A stretch of DNA of 64,000 bases from Pseudomonas sp. C1C7. GTDB taxonomy: Bacteria > Pseudomonadota > Gammaproteobacteria > Pseudomonadales > Pseudomonadaceae. Below the pieces are notes generated by a model. The model was not told the DNA's origin. It worked only from the letters and a program-made list of their open reading frames with translations, and ran no database searches. The stretch is taken from positions 23,500-87,499 of the forward strand of contig NZ_JABFMP010000017.1 of the NCBI RefSeq assembly GCF_013359595.1. The letters run 5' to 3'. A program made the position numbers and the translations under genes. Below, piece by piece: positions 29,869 through 39,517 of this stretch; position 1 is the first letter of the stretch; each line of letters begins with the position of its first letter.

Positions 29869-31068
29869 ATGTCGTTCACCGCCAAACCGCTTTCCGGCCT
29901 CAAAGTCATCGAACTGGGCACGCTGATCGCCGGCCCGTTCGCCTCGCGCATCTGCGCGGAATTCGGCGCCGATGTGGTCAAGATCGAGTCTCCGGACGGC
30001 GGCGACCCCCTGCGCAAATGGCGCAAGCTGTATGAAGGCACTTCGCTGTGGTGGTTCGTGCAGGCGCGCAACAAGAAGTCCCTGACCCTGAACCTTAAAC
30101 ACCCGGACGGACTGGCGATTCTGAAAAAGCTGCTGAGCGAAGCGGACATTCTGATCGAGAACTTCCGTCCCGGCGTGCTGGAAAAGCTTGGCCTTGGCTG
30201 GGAAACCCTGCATGCCCTGAACCCGAAACTGGTGATGGTGCGGCTTTCGGGTTTCGGCCAGACCGGCCCGATGAAAGATCAGCCAGGCTTCGGCGCCGTC
30301 GGCGAATCCATGGGCGGCCTGCGCTACATCACCGGCTTCGAGGACCGTCCACCGGTGCGCACCGGCATTTCCATCGGCGACTCGATCGCTGCGCTCTGGG
30401 GCGTGATCGGCGCGCTGATGGCGCTGCGTCACCGCGAGGTCAACGGCGGCCAGGGCCAGGTGGTGGACGTGGCGCTGTATGAAGCGATCTTCGCCATGAT
30501 GGAAAGCATGGTCCCGGAGTTCGACGTATTCGGTTTCATCCGCGAGCGCACCGGCAACATCATGCCCGGCATCACGCCCTCTTCCATTCACACCAGCGCC
30601 GACGGCAAGCACGTGCAGATCGGCGCCAATGGCGATGCAATCTTCAAGCGCTTCATGCTGATCATCGGCCGCGAAGACCTGGCCAATGATCCGACCCTGG
30701 CCAGCAACGACGGCCGTGACAGCCGTCGCGACGAGCTCTACGGGATCATCGATCGCTGGGTCAACTCGCTGCCGCTGGATACGGTGCTCGAGCACCTGAA
30801 CCAGGCCGACGTGCCCGCCAGCCGGATCTTCAGCGCCGAAGACATGTTCAACGATCCGCAATACCTGGCACGGGAAATGTTCCTGCAAGCCAAGCTGCCA
30901 GATGGCAAAGGCTTCAAGATGCCGGGAATCGTGCCGAAACTCTCAGAGACTCCCGGAGATTGTGAATGGGTCGGACCGCAGTTGGGTGAGCACAACACAC
31001 AGGTACTCCAGGAACTTGGCTATGACGCGTCGCAGATCACACAACTGCGCAAGGACGGGGCCATCTGA
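29869..31068 (+). CDS. Class III CoA-transferase (CaiB/BaiF family)
   Basis: 399-aa acyl-CoA transferase. The N-terminal GLKVIELGTLIAGPFASRICAEFGAD block is typical, as are ENFRPGVLEKLGLG and VRLSGFGQTGP; the catalytic Asp is probably the D in GISIGDSIAAL. The donor/acceptor pair is not evident; no beta-oxidation or oxalate genes are adjacent. The start at 29869 follows a CAGGATC site. Overlaps the start of the next gene. Confidence 0.92.
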   Translation: MSFTAKPLSGLKVIELGTLIAGPFASRICAEFGADVVKIESPDGGDPLRKWRKLYEGTSLWWFVQARNKKSLTLNLKHPDGLAILKKLLSEADILIENFRPGVLEKLGLGWETLHALNPKLVMVRLSGFGQTGPMKDQPGFGAVGESMGGLRYITGFEDRPPVRTGISIGDSIAALWGVIGALMALRHREVNGGQGQVVDVALYEAIFAMMESMVPEFDVFGFIRERTGNIMPGITPSSIHTSADGKHVQIGANGDAIFKRFMLIIGREDLANDPTLASNDGRDSRRDELYGIIDRWVNSLPLDTVLEHLNQADVPASRIFSAEDMFNDPQYLAREMFLQAKLPDGKGFKMPGIVPKLSETPGDCEWVGPQLGEHNTQVLQELGYDASQITQLRKDGAI

Positions 31069-31990
31069 GCTCGGGCGTTTGATTGCGCGCGGCATTCAGC
31101 GCGGCCTGTCGCCGAGCGCACGGGCCATCTGTGCGTTGCTGGGTGCGTTGCTGATCTCTGTGCTCATGTCTTCGGCAATGGCGCAACCCAAGCCGACCCT
31201 GATCTGGCTCAAGCGTGATCTGCCGCCGCTGTTTATTTTCGAGGGTCCGAAAAAGGGCCAGGGCATCATCGATCAGTTGTTGACCCAGCTGATCGCCGAC
31301 CTGCCGCAGTACCGGCACAGCGTCCTGCGGGTCAACCGCGCGCGCGGCCTGCAAATGCTCCACGAGCCATCTCTGACCTGCGATGCGGCACTGAACTGGA
31401 GCAAGGAACGGGAAACCTGGATTGTCTTTTCCATCCCGGTATTTCGCGCCATGAGCAACGGTCTGGCGGTACGGCGCGTCGATCGTGATCTGTTGCTGCC
31501 TTTTATCAAGGACGGCGAGGTGGATCTGGCGGCCCTGCTCGCCACCGGCAGCCTGACTCTGGGCATCGTCGCCGAGCGAAACTACGGCGAATACCTGGAT
31601 ACCCTGCTCAAGCAGGCGCCACCCCAGACCCTGACACTCCACTACGGCAACGAGGCCTTGGGCAGCCTGCTACAGATGCAGCGCCTGGGACGCCTGCAAC
31701 TGCTGCTGGGCTATCGTCCGGAAATCCGCTATCAGGCCCAGCAGCGAGGCATTGCCGAGGATGACTTGCAGTTCTATCCGATTCGCGGCACCGGCAAATA
31801 CCTGTCCGGCTATATCGGCTGCACCGACACTCCACAAGGTCGGCAGGTCATCTCTGAGATCAATCAACTGCTGCACGCCCTGCCCCGGGATCAGCTGAGC
31901 GAGGCCTACGCCGCCTGGCTCGACCCGGACAGTCGCAGCGAATACCTGGAGGCGGCCCGTGCGTTTTTCGCCGAGCAAGCGGCGCAATAG
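31022..31990 (+). CDS. Periplasmic solute-binding-like protein (TIGR02285 type)
   Basis: Exported protein related to SBP_bac_3/TIGR02285, an uncharacterised family of amino-acid-binding-like proteins in proteobacteria. A hydrophobic signal (ICALLGALLISVLMSSAMA) precedes the mature QPKPTLIWLKRDLPPLFIFEGPKKGQGIIDQLL. The start is uncertain: ATG 31022 overlaps the upstream gene by 47 nt and gives a long n-region; TTG at 31079 would give a short signal peptide. No permease is nearby, so a role in sensing or regulation is as likely as transport. Confidence 0.75.
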   Translation: MTRRRSHNCARTGPSELGRLIARGIQRGLSPSARAICALLGALLISVLMSSAMAQPKPTLIWLKRDLPPLFIFEGPKKGQGIIDQLLTQLIADLPQYRHSVLRVNRARGLQMLHEPSLTCDAALNWSKERETWIVFSIPVFRAMSNGLAVRRVDRDLLLPFIKDGEVDLAALLATGSLTLGIVAERNYGEYLDTLLKQAPPQTLTLHYGNEALGSLLQMQRLGRLQLLLGYRPEIRYQAQQRGIAEDDLQFYPIRGTGKYLSGYIGCTDTPQGRQVISEINQLLHALPRDQLSEAYAAWLDPDSRSEYLEAARAFFAEQAAQ

Positions 31991-32013
31991 AGGACACGCC
32001 GGGCAAAAAGAAA

Positions 32014-32041
32014 CCCCGAGAAGTGGGGAGACGACTCGGGG
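32014..32041 (-). terminator. Terminator-like hairpin
   Basis: CCCCGAG (32014-32020) and CTCGGGG (32035-32041). Read on the minus strand it is followed by TTTCTTTTT, so it can end transcription of the DUF3509 gene; it may also serve the plus-strand gene ending at 31990. Confidence 0.7.
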
Positions 32042-32163
32042 TTAAACAAGGTCCGTAATCAAGACCCGTAGCAGCAAGCTACAAGCACCGGAGCACAATG
32101 CTTGATCCTGCTGTTATAGGGTCTGACTGACCTGATTGCAGGAAGTTTCGTGAAAATGACAAT

Positions 32164-32451
32164 TCAATTTCGGCTGGCCACCAACTTGTCCTGCGCGGCA
32201 TTGCGCATCGCCGCAATCACACAGGGTTCCAGGCGCCCTTCGGCGATCAGAACGTCGCGATGCAGACCATCGACCACGTCGGTCAGCGAACGCTTGTCGG
32301 TCAACTGGTACTGACTGAACTGGCGCTCGACCACTTTGATGCCGCTGGCATTCATCAATGTGACCCGGCATTCGCCCTGAAGGCCTGACGGGGTCAATGT
32401 CACCTGGTACGGGCTCAGAGCCTCACCGAGCAAGAGACTGATACTTTCCAT
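32164..32451 (-). CDS. DUF3509 family protein
   Basis: A 95-aa soluble protein of a small Pseudomonas-specific family (DUF3509) of unknown function. Features: LLGEALSPYQVTLTPSGLQGECRVTL, then KVVERQFSQYQLTDKRSLTDVVDGLHRDV. The ATG at 32451 gives MESISLLL; a GTG at 32463 is a possible alternative. No signal peptide or catalytic motif. A single-gene unit. Confidence 0.72.
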   Translation of the reverse strand: MESISLLLGEALSPYQVTLTPSGLQGECRVTLMNASGIKVVERQFSQYQLTDKRSLTDVVDGLHRDVLIAEGRLEPCVIAAMRNAAQDKLVASRN

Positions 32452-32658
32452 CTCGATCACCACTCAATAGTCCGAAAACGAAGTGCCTGGGGCGTGTCTG
32501 TAATAAATGACCGCTGGCACGAGAAGAAAGTTCGGGATGCAGAGCGCGGGCCTGCGTGCGTCTCTGTCTATGGAGCATGCATGGCGAAGATGACAGGGAA
32601 AAAACAGCGGGGATTACGTTTGTCGGGTGAACTCACCCTTCAATCATTCTGATGACCC

Positions 32659-32748
32659 TGTAGGAGCTGCCGAAGGCTGCGATCTTTTGATCATGCTTTT
32701 GACAATCAAAAGATCGCAGCCTCGTTTCACTCGACAGCGCCTACACAG
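32659..32748. repeat. REP-like element with decayed right arm
   Basis: The left arm from TGTAGGAGCTGCCGAAGG to GATCTTTTGAT is the same as in the 21481 element. The right arm begins ATCAAAAGATCGCAGCC (32705-32721) but continues TCGTTTCACTCGACAGCG in place of the expected complement. The same variant right arm occurs at 45373. The rest of the 300-bp gap 32464-32763 shows nothing recognisable. Confidence 0.75.
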
Positions 32749-32763
32749 GCAGGTGTTGCAAAG

Positions 32764-34173
32764 TCACAAAGGCTTGCCGCGATTGCCATGCTGGCTGACG
32801 AAGCTCTGCACGGCCTTCAGGTCGTTCGGCAGTACGGTGCAACGCTCGTCGCGCTCGAACAGGTCGGACAGATGAGCCGGCAGTTCCAGTGCCTTGCCGA
32901 CGCCGGCCTTTTCCACGGCATCCGGGAATTTGACCGGGTGGGCGGTGCCCAGGATCACCATCGGGATGTCCAGGCTGCGGCGGCATTCGCGTGCTGCCTT
33001 GACGCCGATGGCGGTGTGCGGGTCCAGCACTTCGCCGGTCTGCTGGAAGACTTCGGCGATGGTTTCGCAGGTTTGTGCGTCATCCACGGCCAGCGAGTCG
33101 AACAGCTTGCGAGCTTCGGTCCAGCGCTCTTGCTCGACGCTGAAGCCGCCGCCCTGCTTGAAGCTGTCCATCAGCCCGGCGATCGCCGCGCCGTTGCGAC
33201 CGTGCAGGTCGAACAGCAGACGCTCGAAGTTCGACGAGACCATGATGTCCATGGACGGCGACAGGGTGGCGTGCAGGGTTTCCTTGACGTACTGGTTGCC
33301 GCTCATGAAGCGGTGCAGGATGTCGTTGCGGTTGGTGGCGACGATCAACTGGTTGATCGGCAGACCCATGTTGCGCGCCAGGTAACCGGCGAAGATGTCG
33401 CCGAAGTTGCCGGTCGGCACCGAGAACGATACCGAACGCGCAGGGCCGCCCAACTGCAGGGCCGCGTGGAAGTAGTAGACGATCTGGGCCATGATCCGCG
33501 CCCAGTTGATCGAGTTCACCGCGACCAGGCGGGTGCCCTTGAGAAAGCCCTGGTCGGCGAAGCTCGCCTTGACCATTTCCTGGCAGTCATCGAAGTTGCC
33601 TTCAATGGCGATGTTGTGGATGTTCTCACCGAAAATGGTGGTCATCTGCCGACGCTGCACTTCGGACACGCGGTTGTGCGGGTGCAGGATGAAGATGTCG
33701 ACGTTTTCGCAACGCTTGCAGCCTTCGATGGCGGCCGAACCGGTATCACCGGAGGTGGCGCCGACGATCACCACGCGCTCGCCGCGCTTTTCCAGCACGT
33801 AGTCGAGCAAACGACCGAGCAACTGCAGGGCGAAGTCCTTGAACGCCAGGGTCGGGCCGTGGAACAGCTCCAGCACCCACTCGTTGCCGTTCAGCTGACG
33901 CAGCGGCGCGACGGCGTTGTGGGCGAATACGCCGTAGGTTTCTTCGAGAATCTTCTTGAAATCGGCATCCGGAATGCTGCCGGTCACGAACGGGCGCATG
34001 ACGCGGAAAGCCAGCTCGTGATACGGCAGGCCGGCCCAGGAAGCGATTTCTTCCTGGGTGAAACGTGGCAGGTTTTCCGGGACGTACAGACCGCCGTCGG
34101 TGGCAAGGCCAGCCAGCAGGACGTCTTCGAAATTCAGGGCCGGTGCCTGGCCGCGGGTACTGATGTAGCGCAT
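32764..34173 (-). CDS. thrC: Threonine synthase
   Basis: PLP enzyme converting O-phosphohomoserine to threonine. 469 aa, the longer E. coli-like class. The PLP lysine is in GPTLAFKDFALQ; the phosphate loop and VGATSGDTGSAAIEG are typical. Downstream of hom on the same strand, with 104 bp between them filled by tandem heptamers, so the two probably form an operon. Confidence 0.97.
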   Translation of the reverse strand: MRYISTRGQAPALNFEDVLLAGLATDGGLYVPENLPRFTQEEIASWAGLPYHELAFRVMRPFVTGSIPDADFKKILEETYGVFAHNAVAPLRQLNGNEWVLELFHGPTLAFKDFALQLLGRLLDYVLEKRGERVVIVGATSGDTGSAAIEGCKRCENVDIFILHPHNRVSEVQRRQMTTIFGENIHNIAIEGNFDDCQEMVKASFADQGFLKGTRLVAVNSINWARIMAQIVYYFHAALQLGGPARSVSFSVPTGNFGDIFAGYLARNMGLPINQLIVATNRNDILHRFMSGNQYVKETLHATLSPSMDIMVSSNFERLLFDLHGRNGAAIAGLMDSFKQGGGFSVEQERWTEARKLFDSLAVDDAQTCETIAEVFQQTGEVLDPHTAIGVKAARECRRSLDIPMVILGTAHPVKFPDAVEKAGVGKALELPAHLSDLFERDERCTVLPNDLKAVQSFVSQHGNRGKPL

Positions 34174-34193
34174 GAGAGCAAACCTTCGGTTTG

Positions 34194-34274
34194 AGCTACA
34201 AGCTACAAGCTACAAGCCACAAGTAAAAGCCGGACTGCCTTTGACTTGTCGCTTGCAGCTTGCAGCTTGCAGCT
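34194..34274. repeat. Tandem heptamers forming an inverted repeat between hom and thrC
   Basis: AGCTACA is repeated about three times, then AGCCACA, and after a 30-bp spacer GCTTGCA is repeated three times. The two arrays are near-complements and can form a long hairpin in the hom-thrC transcript. Confidence 0.8.
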
Positions 34275-34277
34275 GCA

Positions 34278-35582
34278 TTAATTCAAATGTTCGACACGAA
34301 TCCGAACCACCGGTCCAACCACGCCCTGAAGAGCTTCCAGTGCCTGGATCGCATCGTTGATGCGCTGTTCCACCACGCGGTGGGTCAGCAGGATCATTGG
34401 CACCAGGCCGTCGTGTTCTTCGACTTCCTTCTGCATGATCGATTCGATATTGATGCCGCGCTCCGACAGGATGCTCGCCACCTGTGCCAGCACGCCCGGA
34501 TGGTCCTTGGCCTGGATGCGCAGGTAGTAGGCGCTTTCGCAGGATTCGATCGGCAGGATCGGATGGGCCGACAGCGAGTCCGGCTGGAAGGCCAGGTGCG
34601 GTACGCGGTTTTCCGGATCGGAAGTCATGGCGCGAACCACGTCCACCAGGTCCGCGATCACCGACGAAGCGGTCGGCTCCATGCCGGCGCCAGCGCCGTA
34701 GAACAGGGTCGAACCGGCGGCGTCGCCGTTGACCATCACCGCGTTCATCACGCCGTTGACGTTGGCGATCAGGCGATCGGCCGGGATCAGCGTCGGGTGT
34801 ACGCGCAACTCGATACCCGAAGCGGTGCTGCGTGCCACGCCCAGGTGCTTGATGCGGTAGCCCAGCGCTTCGGCGTAGTTCACGTCGGCGGTGGTCAGTT
34901 TGGTGATGCCTTCGGTGTAGGCCTTGTCGAATTGCAGCGGGATACCGAATGCGATGGACGCCAGGATCGTCAGCTTGTGCGCCGCGTCGATGCCTTCGAC
35001 GTCGAAGGTCGGATCGGCTTCGGCGTAACCCAGTGCCTGGGCCTCGGCCAACACGTCTTCGAAGGTGCGACCCTTCTCGCGCATTTCGGTGAGGATAAAG
35101 TTGCCGGTGCCGTTGATGATGCCGGCGACCCAGTTGATACGGTTGGCGGACAGACCTTCACGGATCGCCTTGATCACCGGAATGCCACCGGCCACGGCCG
35201 CTTCGAACGCAACGATCACGCCCTTCTCACGCGCCTTGGCGAAAATCTCATTACCGTGAACAGCAATCAGTGCCTTGTTCGCGGTGACCACATGCTTGCC
35301 ATTGTCGATGGCCTTGAGTACCAGCTCTCGGGCAACGGTATAGCCGCCCATCAGCTCTATGACGATGTCGATCTCAGGGTTCGTGGCCACTTCGAAGACA
35401 TCGGTGGTAATCGCAATACCGGTCGTTTGGAACTGAGGCTTTGGCGTGCGAATGGCAATTTGCGCCACTTCGATCCCACGCCCGGCACGACGAGCAATTT
35501 CCTCGGCGTTGCGCTGAAGTACGTTGAAGGTTCCGCCACCGACGGTCCCTAACCCACAGATGCCTACTTTGACCGGTTTCAC
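34278..35582 (-). CDS. hom: Homoserine dehydrogenase
   Basis: NAD(P)H-dependent reduction of aspartate semialdehyde to homoserine. 434 aa: Rossmann GICGLGTVGGGTF, catalytic region (KALIAVHG, GIINGTGNFILTEM) and a C-terminal ACT domain (LRIQAKDHPGVLAQVASIL) for threonine feedback. The start is GTG at 35582, with GGGGAG upstream; the family N-terminus MKPVKVGICG supports it. First gene of hom-thrC. Confidence 0.97.
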   Translation of the reverse strand: MKPVKVGICGLGTVGGGTFNVLQRNAEEIARRAGRGIEVAQIAIRTPKPQFQTTGIAITTDVFEVATNPEIDIVIELMGGYTVARELVLKAIDNGKHVVTANKALIAVHGNEIFAKAREKGVIVAFEAAVAGGIPVIKAIREGLSANRINWVAGIINGTGNFILTEMREKGRTFEDVLAEAQALGYAEADPTFDVEGIDAAHKLTILASIAFGIPLQFDKAYTEGITKLTTADVNYAEALGYRIKHLGVARSTASGIELRVHPTLIPADRLIANVNGVMNAVMVNGDAAGSTLFYGAGAGMEPTASSVIADLVDVVRAMTSDPENRVPHLAFQPDSLSAHPILPIESCESAYYLRIQAKDHPGVLAQVASILSERGINIESIMQKEVEEHDGLVPMILLTHRVVEQRINDAIQALEALQGVVGPVVRIRVEHLN

Positions 35583-35595
35583 TGTGAACTCCCCA

Positions 35596-35622
35596 TAAAA
35601 CGGCCGACTCGAGGCCGGCCGT
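35596..35622 (-). terminator. Terminator of dsbC, upstream of hom
   Basis: On the minus strand ACGGCCG and CGGCCGT flank a 9-base loop and are followed by TTTTA, 94 bp after dsbC. Confidence 0.7.
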
Positions 35623-35715
35623 GAAAACAACCGCAGGATCGCGGTTCTCTATTGATGGTCCGGCGATGTCGCTGCCGGACCACGATCGTCAATGGCTGGC
35701 CGTGACGATGCGAAT

Positions 35716-36447
35716 TTACTTCGCGCTCAGCGCCAGTTTGGCGACTTGTGGCGCAGGCTGATAGCCCGGAATGACCTGACCGTCAGCCAAAACGATGGCC
35801 GGCGTACCGTTCACGCCAATCGACTGGCCGAGGGCGAACTGCCTGGAGACCGGGTTATCGCACTTGGCGGCCTTGATTTCCTTGCCGTCGACCATCTGAT
35901 CCATGGCCGCTTTCTTGTCCTTGGAGCACCACACGGCTTGCAGTTGCTCGTCACCCGGCGAACCCAGGCCCTGGCGCGGGAAGGCAACATAACGCACTTC
36001 GATGCCGCGCTTGTTCAGCTCCGGCACTTCGGCGTGCAGTTTGTGGCAGTACGGGCAGGTGGTGTCGGTGAACACGGTGATGTGCGACTTGGTTTCGCCC
36101 ACGGCCGGATAGACTACGGTTTCGGCAACCGGGATTTCGTTGATCAACTTGGAGATGCCCAGGCGCTCGGTTTTCTCGGTCAGGTTGACCGGCTTGCCGT
36201 CCTTGAGCTGGAACATGTAGCCCTGGACGACGTACTGGCCGTCGGCGCTGGCGTAAAGCACGCGGCTGCCCTTGAGCTTGACTTCGTACAGGCCCGGCAA
36301 GGGACTTGCGGTGATGGTTTCTACCGGCACTTCGAGCTGGAGGTTTTCCAGGCTTTTACGGATGGCTTTGTCGGCCGCGTCATCGGCGACGGCAAAGGTG
36401 CTGACCAGCGCAATGGCGGCCGCGGCGAAAATCTGGGTCAGACGCAT
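35716..36447 (-). CDS. dsbC: Periplasmic disulfide isomerase DsbC
   Basis: Dimeric protein-disulfide isomerase. 243 aa. Signal peptide (MRLTQIFAAAAIALVSTFAVA), N-terminal dimerisation domain, and a thioredoxin-fold catalytic domain with the active site TCPYCHK. The cis-Pro loop GVNGTPAIVLADG is present. The start at 36447 gives a clean signal peptide; an upstream frame to 36495 adds an unrelated leader. Located between xerD and hom as in other pseudomonads. Confidence 0.96.
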   Translation of the reverse strand: MRLTQIFAAAAIALVSTFAVADDAADKAIRKSLENLQLEVPVETITASPLPGLYEVKLKGSRVLYASADGQYVVQGYMFQLKDGKPVNLTEKTERLGISKLINEIPVAETVVYPAVGETKSHITVFTDTTCPYCHKLHAEVPELNKRGIEVRYVAFPRQGLGSPGDEQLQAVWCSKDKKAAMDQMVDGKEIKAAKCDNPVSRQFALGQSIGVNGTPAIVLADGQVIPGYQPAPQVAKLALSAK

Positions 36448-36604
36448 GTGAACTCCTGAAGGCGGACAAATGGGAGGCTCAGAAGCCGGTAGCAAAATAC
36501 CGGGTCATAACCGCCCATCGTGCAAACCGGAGAAGCCTATCACATAAGGTTGGCGGGGCCGAATGCGCCTGTCGCAAGACATTTGCTCGTGCAGGGCTTT
36601 TTGT

Positions 36605-36632
36605 TGTGGGAGCGGGCTTGCTCGCTCCCACA
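36605..36632. repeat. Solo REP-like hairpin
   Basis: TGTGGGAGCG, 8-base loop GGCTTGCT, CGCTCCCACA: a perfect short palindrome, 12 bp beyond the xerD stop. Confidence 0.7.
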
Positions 36633-36643
36633 GGGGTACGTGC

Positions 36644-37540
36644 TCAGCCGCGAGGATGGTGCCTGGCGTGCAGATCCTGCAAACGCGCCCGGGCGACGTG
36701 GGTGTAGATCTGGGTTGTCGACAGGTCGCTGTGGCCCAGCAGCATCTGCACCACCCGCAGGTCGGCGCCGTGGTTGAGCAGGTGGGTGGCGAAGGCGTGG
36801 CGCAGGGTATGCGGCGATAGCGACTTGCCGATGCCCGCGACCTTGGCCTGGTGCTTGATCCGGTGCCAGAAGGTCTGCCGCGTCATCTGTTCGCCGCGCT
36901 GGCTGGGGAACAGTACGTCACTGGGGCGCCCGCCGAGCAATTCGGCCCGACCATCGCGCATGTAGCGCTCGACCCAGACAATCGCCTCCTCGCCCATTGG
37001 CACCAGCCGCTCCTTGCTGCCCTTGCCCATCACCCGCAGCACGCCCTGGCGAAGGTTGACCTGCTCCAGGGTCAGGCTGATCAGCTCGGTTACCCGCAGG
37101 CCGCAGGCGTACAGCACTTCAAGCATGGCCCTATCGCGCTGACCGATCGCTTCGCTCAGGTCCGGCGCCTTGAGCAACGCTTCGACGTCGGCTTCCGACA
37201 GGGATTTGGGCAATGGCCTGCCAAGCTGCGGCATATCGACCCGCAGCGTCGGGTCGACGGCGATCAGCTTTTCCCGCAGCAGATAGCGGTAGAACCCGCG
37301 AACACCGGAAAGGAATCGCGCGGTGGAACGGGGCTTGTAGTTCTGCTCCACGCGCCAGGCCAGGTGATCGAGGATCAATTCGCGCCCGGCATTGGCCAGT
37401 TCCAGGCCTTTGTCCTGTAGCCAGCCGTTGAACAGGGCCAGGTCACTTCGATAGGCATCACGGGTGTTATCGGAAAGGCCTTTCTCCAGCCAGAGGGCGT
37501 CGAGGAATTGGTCTATCAGGGGATGATCGATGGCAGGCAT
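36644..37540 (-). CDS. xerD: Site-specific tyrosine recombinase XerD
   Basis: Resolves chromosome dimers at dif with XerC, activated by FtsK. 298 aa. N-terminal core-binding SAM-like domain and catalytic residues Arg (ACGLRVTELISL), Lys (GKGSKERLVP), His/Arg (HTLRHAFATHLL), His (LLGHSDLSTTQ) and nucleophile Tyr (IYTHV). The start at 37540 gives MPAIDHPLIDQFL; a longer frame to 37576 is less typical. Confidence 0.96.
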   Translation of the reverse strand: MPAIDHPLIDQFLDALWLEKGLSDNTRDAYRSDLALFNGWLQDKGLELANAGRELILDHLAWRVEQNYKPRSTARFLSGVRGFYRYLLREKLIAVDPTLRVDMPQLGRPLPKSLSEADVEALLKAPDLSEAIGQRDRAMLEVLYACGLRVTELISLTLEQVNLRQGVLRVMGKGSKERLVPMGEEAIVWVERYMRDGRAELLGGRPSDVLFPSQRGEQMTRQTFWHRIKHQAKVAGIGKSLSPHTLRHAFATHLLNHGADLRVVQMLLGHSDLSTTQIYTHVARARLQDLHARHHPRG

Positions 37541-37647
37541 GGGCTCTCTAGACACGCAGCTTTTAATTGCGCGCAAAAAATCGGGAGGACTGTTTAAACG
37601 ACCGCTAGTCTTTCATAGCGCGCTATTTCAAGGAACCGGGAGCTGCA

Positions 37648-39459
37648 ATGAGCGAACAGCAGATACTGTTGGCGTTTGGGGGAATTGGCGCCGCAGCGCT
37701 GGGCTGTCAGTGGCTGGCATGGCGCTTGAAGCTGCCGGCGATTCTGTTTTTGCTGCTGACCGGCATATTGGTTGGCCCTGTCTTGCATCTGCTCGACCCA
37801 CAGGAAATGTTCGGCCCCCTGCTGATGCCGCTGGTGTCCCTGGCCGTAGCACTGATCCTGTTTGAAGGCAGTCTGACCTTGCATCTGTCGGAGTGGCGCG
37901 AAGTCGGCAGTGTCGTGCGTCGCCTGGTCACCCTGGGTGCGCTCGCCACCTGGGTGGTCATTGCCGTGGCTACTCACTGGCTGTTGGGGTTCGACTGGAT
38001 GCTCGCGACGCTGTTCGGCAGCCTGACCCTGGTCACCGGCCCGACGGTCATCGTGCCCATGTTGCGGGTCGTCCGGCCGAAAGCGTCGATCGCCAACATC
38101 CTGCGCTGGGAAGGCATCGTCATCGACCCCATCGGCGCACTCCTGGCGGTTGTGGTCTACAGCTTCATCATCGCCAGCGCCAAGGACAGCGGGCTGTCGC
38201 AAAGCCTGCTCACATTTGCCGGGGTGATTCTGTGCGGCAGCCTGTTCGGCATCGCGGGCGGCTGGATTCTGGGAACGATCATTCGTCGGCACTGGCTACC
38301 GGAGTACCTGCACAATCTGGCGTCCCTGGCGGCGGTACTGGGCATTTTCATCGCCTCCAGCGAAGTGATGAATGAATCCGGCCTGTTGGCGGTGACCTTG
38401 ATGGGCATGTGGCTGGCCAACATGAAGGGCGTCGATGTGCGGCACATCCTGCACTTCAAGGAAAACCTGAGTGTCCTGCTGATTTCCGGGCTGTTCATTT
38501 TGCTCGCGGCGCGCCTGGACCTCGATGCCCTGATTGCACTCGGGCCGCTGGTGCTGATTCTGCTGTTGATCATTCAATTCATCGCCCGCCCATTGAACGT
38601 ATTGCTGTGCACGGCAGGTTCGAGCCTGAGCTGGCGTGAACGGGCCCTGCTGGCATGGATTGCACCCCGAGGTATCGTCGCGGCAGCTGTGTCGGCGGTC
38701 TTCGCCATCCGACTGGACGAAATCGGTCACGAAGGTGCGCTGTTGCTGGTACCGCTGACGTTTGCGGTGATCATCGGCACCGTAGTGCTACAAAGCGCGA
38801 CGGCACGCCCGCTGGCGCGCATGCTGCAGGTTGCCGAGCCAGCACCGACTGGCTTTCTGATCATCGGTGCCAATGGCCCTGCCCGCACGCTGGGCATAAC
38901 ACTGCAACAACTGGGCACCCGCGTGCTGCTGACCGACTCGAGCTGGGAAAATATCCGCGCAGCACGGATGGACGGCTTGCCGACGTATTTCGGCAACCCC
39001 GCCTCACAACATGCCGACGCGCATCTGGATCTGGTGGGGCTTGGGCATTTGCTGGCCCTGTCTCCGTCGGGCGAAATGAACACCCTGGCGTTGATGCGTT
39101 TTCGTCATGATTTTGGTCATCAGCGGATGTTCGGCCTGACCAGCGGCCAGGAAAGTCGCCGCTCTGACAAGCATCGAACCAGCCTGGAACATCGCGCCAA
39201 CCAACTGGGCAGTGAGGCGTTGACCTACAGCAAATTTGCCAGCCAGTTGAGCCAGGGTGCCGAGCTGTACACCACGACATTGAAGGAAGGTTTCGGTTGG
39301 GATGACTATCGTGCGTTGCACGGCGATCGCGCGACATTGCTGTTCATGCGCGACGATAGCGGATGGGTGCACGTGGTGACGCCGGATAGCGATTTGATGC
39401 CGTCGGCGGGGTGGACGTTGCTGGCCCTGATTCAGCCTGAGACCGCCAGCGCCGCTTAA
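37648..39459 (+). CDS. Cation:proton antiporter with C-terminal Rossmann domain
   Basis: 603-aa CPA1-type sodium/proton antiporter. About twelve membrane segments (residues ~5-395) carry the FEGSLTL and LRWEGIVIDPIGALLA motifs; the Glu-Gly and Asp-Pro are typical transport-site residues. A cytoplasmic TrkA-N-like nucleotide-binding domain (GFLIIGANGPARTLG) and a further domain follow. Divergent from xerD. The ion (Na+ or K+) cannot be told from sequence. Confidence 0.92.
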   Translation: MSEQQILLAFGGIGAAALGCQWLAWRLKLPAILFLLLTGILVGPVLHLLDPQEMFGPLLMPLVSLAVALILFEGSLTLHLSEWREVGSVVRRLVTLGALATWVVIAVATHWLLGFDWMLATLFGSLTLVTGPTVIVPMLRVVRPKASIANILRWEGIVIDPIGALLAVVVYSFIIASAKDSGLSQSLLTFAGVILCGSLFGIAGGWILGTIIRRHWLPEYLHNLASLAAVLGIFIASSEVMNESGLLAVTLMGMWLANMKGVDVRHILHFKENLSVLLISGLFILLAARLDLDALIALGPLVLILLLIIQFIARPLNVLLCTAGSSLSWRERALLAWIAPRGIVAAAVSAVFAIRLDEIGHEGALLLVPLTFAVIIGTVVLQSATARPLARMLQVAEPAPTGFLIIGANGPARTLGITLQQLGTRVLLTDSSWENIRAARMDGLPTYFGNPASQHADAHLDLVGLGHLLALSPSGEMNTLALMRFRHDFGHQRMFGLTSGQESRRSDKHRTSLEHRANQLGSEALTYSKFASQLSQGAELYTTTLKEGFGWDDYRALHGDRATLLFMRDDSGWVHVVTPDSDLMPSAGWTLLALIQPETASAA

Positions 39460-39471
39460 ATCGCAGGCAAC

Positions 39472-39499
39472 AAAAAAGCAGCCCGTAGGCTGCTTTTTT
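39472..39499. terminator. Bidirectional terminator between antiporter and rplS
   Basis: GCAGCC / GGCTGC stem with loop CGTA and A/T runs on both sides, between convergent genes. Confidence 0.9.
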
Positions 39500-39517
39500 C
39501 TGCATCGGAAGCTGGAC

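Noticed and set aside
29721..30149. Longer yaeQ frame starting at 30149
   Set aside because: It overlaps the divergent CoA-transferase gene and the extra residues do not resemble YaeQ.
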